Part shown: positions 60,982 through 64,000 of the stretch, one piece after another
Layout: every line of letters starts with the position of its first letter
Numbering within the stretch: position 1 is the stretch's first letter
NCBI GenBank assembly: GCA_014338405.1
Contig: JTDE01000194.1
Coordinates: 227,833 to 291,832 of the forward strand
Direction: 5' to 3'
DNA: 64,000 nt
Origin: Paragonimus skrjabini miyazakii
Lineage: Eukaryota; Platyhelminthes; Trematoda; Plagiorchiida; Troglotrematidae
Program-made: the position numbers and the translations under genes
Notes under the pieces: generated by a model
Seen by the model: only the letters and a program-made list of their open reading frames with translations
The model's database searches: none
Told to the model about the DNA's origin: nothing

Positions 60982-61069
60982 TTTCACTGCTGTGGTGTTC
61001 AAGGGGGCTTCAATTTTTTTTCTGCCGTCAACTTTGAGAGCACTTTCAAGTTGGATGCTTCTATCGTTG
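60982..61069 (+). CDS. Tetraspanin gene, exon 6 (EC2 with CCG motif)
   Basis: Acceptor TTTCTTTTCCCATAG and donor GTGAGT. In phase 0 it reads FHCCGVQGGFNFFSAVNFES, then TFKLDASIV, and ends one base into a codon. CCG is the defining tetraspanin EC2 motif, directly following the EC2 helices of exon 5. The partner cysteines (PxSCC) and TM4 were not found between here and 64000, so the next exons lie beyond the window. Confidence 0.9.
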
Positions 61070-61204
61070 GTGAGTGTTACGACCATAAACTGATACGTGT
61101 GGCAAACCTCCCGGTAACTCTTATTGGCCTGATTTTATTGCAGATTTTCAACGAAGATTTTACATTGTACTACATTACCGAAGATCAGTCAGGGTTTCGA
61201 TCAA

Positions 61205-61330
61205 TTTCAAGCTGAACATCGCTCAAGTTTGATGGTAGCTGTCGCATTCCCATAGACTTACCAGCCAGCCTCTTTCGAAAAGAAACGCCAGACTCGAGTT
61301 TCGCCCTTGGTAGAGCGCGTCGGCCATTCA
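61205..61330 (-). mobile_element. Hammerhead SINE, minus copy, decayed ribozyme
   Basis: The tail (GTAGCTGTCGCATTCCCATA on the plus strand) and ribozyme 3' half (GAAACTCGAGTC on the minus strand) are kept. The CTGATGA core is lost. It faces the next copy head to head. Confidence 0.6.
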
Positions 61331-61374
61331 ATAAATTATCTTGTGAATTCGTGGTCAGAGTTTTAATTTCGGCC

Positions 61375-61500
61375 GTAACAAGGATATCCATTACAAACTA
61401 ATTCTACCAAGAATGAAACTCGAGTCTGGTGCTTCTTGTCGAAATAGGGTGGCTGGAAAGTCTACATGAATGTAACAGCTGTGATCAAACGTGAATGCTG
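61375..61500 (+). mobile_element. Hammerhead SINE, plus copy, decayed ribozyme
   Basis: AAGGATAT, then a degenerate core, GAAACTCGAGTCTGGTGC, and the tail GGTGGCTGGAAAGTCTACAT..., ending near GCTGTTCAA. It is the inverted partner of 61205-61330, with only about 45 bp between. The tRNA-like heads are missing from both. Confidence 0.6.
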
Positions 61501-62949
61501 TTCAAATTAGAACTATACGAAATATTTATCACACTGTCTGTATGTCGTCAACATTCCGATCAGTTTAAATCCCGTAACCATGTTTCTTCCAGAACTAGGT
61601 ACAGCAATACGAAACACTGCCTGATTTGATTGCCTTTATAGTTTAAACACCGGTGAACCAACTACTGTTTGCGCTTGTTTTTGTTCGTGAGTGGTGCACA
61701 CTTAATGATTAATACGGAATACAACAGTTGATGGTGTTAGCAGTGCTCGTTCTTCCGTTACATTGAATGGATTAAAACCACTGTTGCTTGTGTGCGCACA
61801 TAATATTAGGTTCAGCCTCCAGTCATTTGAGATCAGCAATTAAATGGAGAGGTAAAGGGCAATTCGCCGGTCGATCTCCATCATAACTCATCATCAGCAT
61901 CCTAGAATCGATATTTACGGACGCATTTCAAAACTAATGTTGTTCAGGCGTCAAATAAGCGAGCTCCAGTTAATCTTCTGAGATCAACCAAGCCCAGTTC
62001 AGCCAATAACTAACGTCAGGGGACTAAGTGAATGACTCCTTTTCTTTCTCGGGTATTCTAATCACCCGAAGATCAGATGGCACAATAAGAGAACTTGCAT
62101 AATGGAGGCTTACATGAAAAAAACAGTCGATACACTTCAAAATCTTCTTTCCCATGCGGTATAGGAAAAACAAAACGAAAGCTTTGTAGGTACAGTACTA
62201 ACTATGTAAAAAGAACGACCAGTATCAAAGTGCTTTCATCTAAATGCCTGGAAAAGACAGAAACGTCAGGTGGTTGTGTGAAGGCCAATGGGCGACAGTT
62301 AGCATCCTCGAAAACAAAACACACTACCCAGACAGGACGAACCCAAAGTTTGCGTTTTCTCTGCCCTCAAATAGCAACGGGAAACGCAATCCTAATTCCG
62401 TAGAGGTTCTGACTGTTAGGATTCGTGTTAATCTGTCCCGACTTGCCATTCTGTTTAAGCCTTTTAGCCATCACTCCCGCTTTATTGAAGTTCGTCAGGA
62501 AATACTTAAAACTGGTTGTACATCAATATGTGATCAGAATGTATGAAGTGTTCTTCCTGGAGAACATTAAAATGTCTCTGTCTTCTTATTTCAGGCTTTC
62601 CGTCTGATACTAAAATTTTGGCGTGATTCCAAGAGCACTGAATTAAGCTTAGCGTAAAAGCGTAACTCACACGTTATTGATAAATGGATTGAGAATAACA
62701 CAACGTAATGAGCAAGTTGTAATACTCCACGTTTCAACCACCTCGTGTGGCCTTCCTCAGGAGTGTTGACACGATTAGAAAACCACGATTAGAAAACCAC
62801 CGTAACAGTCCGTAAATAAGTAATAGGTCTCCAATTAATAGAGAATTGATCATATGTAACTAATCTGTCTTATTAACAAAGTGAACGAGGTGCTGAAACG
62901 CGATCGTTAAATTCTCAGTTCTACTCTGCAAGTAAGTTAAACGCACTTC

Positions 62950-63770
62950 GTAGGGTAACACAGTCAAGTGTGGGCAGTTAACTTAAGGTGAGGGCCTACC
63001 AGGTCAGTGAACACGGTGACAAAGTTATCCGTTCATAAGTTTTCAAACTGCTAGCTTGAAATTATAACTGTCATGACAACTGCTTTGAACAAGGTCAGAA
63101 ATGTTCTGGAAGATGTATACTCGAGCAACATTTCGTCAGTTTCATCAGGCAGGTCAACGTTTAAAATGGTTACCCCGTATGTTTCATTGAAAAGCGTTTG
63201 AAACTAATTGACATCCGTCCAGCCGTCGTAAAGGTAACCCATAAGCCGATGTACATATTTCTACCATTCAATAGTGGTTTTGTGACACTCATGATAGGAC
63301 ATAGACTGGAGTCAGCGGTGAGCCGTATACATGCGTCAGGTGAGATTATTGTACAACACTCAACAGCACGCGTACCTTGATTTCTGAGAAAGATTCAGTG
63401 CCGACAGTCGTCAAGTGAAACCTTACTTACGAATTTGACATGTACATGCGGAATGCAGTACGCATGCCTACAATGAGGGAACAACACACCCACATCTCGA
63501 AACTCATCCTGAAATGGTTTTTAAAATACCAAAATCGGGGCAGATGGGAATATTATAACAAAACACTCACTCATGACTGGCCACACAGCAACTCCTTCGG
63601 AAACTTTTCGTGTTGTTTTCCAGATTATAAACAAACACGCCTGAGCCATTTCTGAAGCGCTAGCCAGACATAACAGGAAACCATTTTTGTATCTTAAGAA
63701 ATAGATGACAATGAGCTTGGCAATATCTTGGCAATCCATTGTACAAGGGCCAATCATTAATTACAATTCA
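62950..63770 (+). mobile_element. Penelope-like element, C-terminal part, broken
   Basis: Plus-strand order: NGYPVCFIEKRLKLIDIRP (about 63.17-63.23 kb), PMYIFLPFNSGFV, RLESAVSRIHASGEIIVQHS with TARVP (matching the Penelope LPFkGD and RRL..AV blocks). Then come CTCGMQY (about 63.44 kb, the C.CG..Y start of the GIY-YIG region), LKWFLK, and a C-terminus EALARHNRKPFLYLKK (63.65-63.7 kb). Stops and frameshifts. Same orientation as the tetraspanin gene, in its intron 6. It differs from the two copies near 30 kb. Confidence 0.8.
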
Positions 63771-64000
63771 TCTTAATATCTTGTTCTTTCATTGTCTAAC
63801 TCTTGTTTTCTACACTTTCTTACTCTGTTCCTATTGCCAAACTTCACTGCCCATATTGATTTTTCACACATTGACTACAAACCTCCAAATATCCAGGCAG
63901 GTTAAACGCCGAGTTAATTGCTAGCTATCCAAACTCTACCATTCTACATGTGAGCATCCCATCTTTCACCCATTCGGTCACCATTTCCTGTATGTCACTG

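Noticed and set aside
61141..61240. Acceptor TTTATTGCAG followed by an open frame, considered as the next tetraspanin exon
   Set aside because: Contains no cysteines of the PxSCC type, has no good donor and runs into a SINE.
62095..62607. Overlapping plus-strand ORFs of 60-102 codons
   Set aside because: No motif in any frame and no supporting splice structure.
1..64000. CRISPR arrays, bacterial operons, ribosome binding sites, rRNA or free-standing tRNA genes
   Set aside because: None seen. The only tRNA-like sequences are SINE heads, and the DNA is clearly eukaryotic.

Overview
Eukaryotic (invertebrate animal) genomic DNA, about 42% GC by eye, with one 507-base assembly gap. Large introns, a Bsh/BSX-type homeobox gene, a schistosome-style tetraspanin gene split into many small exons, and a repeat load of RTE, CR1-like, R2-clade, Penelope-like and Ty3/gypsy elements plus hammerhead-ribozyme SINEs fit a parasitic flatworm, most likely a digenean trematode. 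The species is not determined. No bacterial feature is present. Long ORFs are mostly chance or transposon-derived; the real genes had to be assembled from short exons using splice sites and reading phase.

Layout. (1) 1-18329, plus strand: the 3' part of a Bsh/BSX homeobox gene in three exons (..601, 5124-5317, 17559-18329). The homeodomain is interrupted between residues 44 and 45 by a 12.2-kb intron. That intron holds two minus-strand RTE LINEs, a head-to-head pair of hammerhead SINEs, a solo LTR with a perfect 5-bp target duplication, and another SINE. (2) 18330-26100: 3'UTR and intergenic DNA with a decayed CR1-like LINE and a SINE relic. (3) 25-43 kb: candidate exons of unrecognised genes on both strands, with splice signals and agreeing phases in several places. 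A plus-strand model runs from a TATA box near 26.69 kb to AATAAA signals near 42.7 kb; minus-strand exon clusters lie at 34.1-34.9 kb and 26.1-27.4 kb. Two Penelope-like elements, a SINE and two gypsy fragments lie among them. (4) 43.9-46.3 kb: a plus-strand CR1-like LINE. (5) 47.47 kb to the window end, plus strand: a tetraspanin gene in six recognised exons (TM1, EC1, TM2, TM3, first part of EC2 with the CCG motif). The last EC2 cysteines and TM4 lie past the edge. Its introns carry an RTE fragment, an R2-clade LINE, a second inverted SINE pair and a third Penelope-like element.

The most notable signals are: a tRNA-derived SINE family carrying a minimal type-I hammerhead ribozyme, with paired base changes between copies and two independent head-to-head pairs; three Penelope-like fragments of differing sequence, two converging tail to tail; the phase-consistent reconstruction of both conserved genes; and several exon chains whose protein family I could not recognise.
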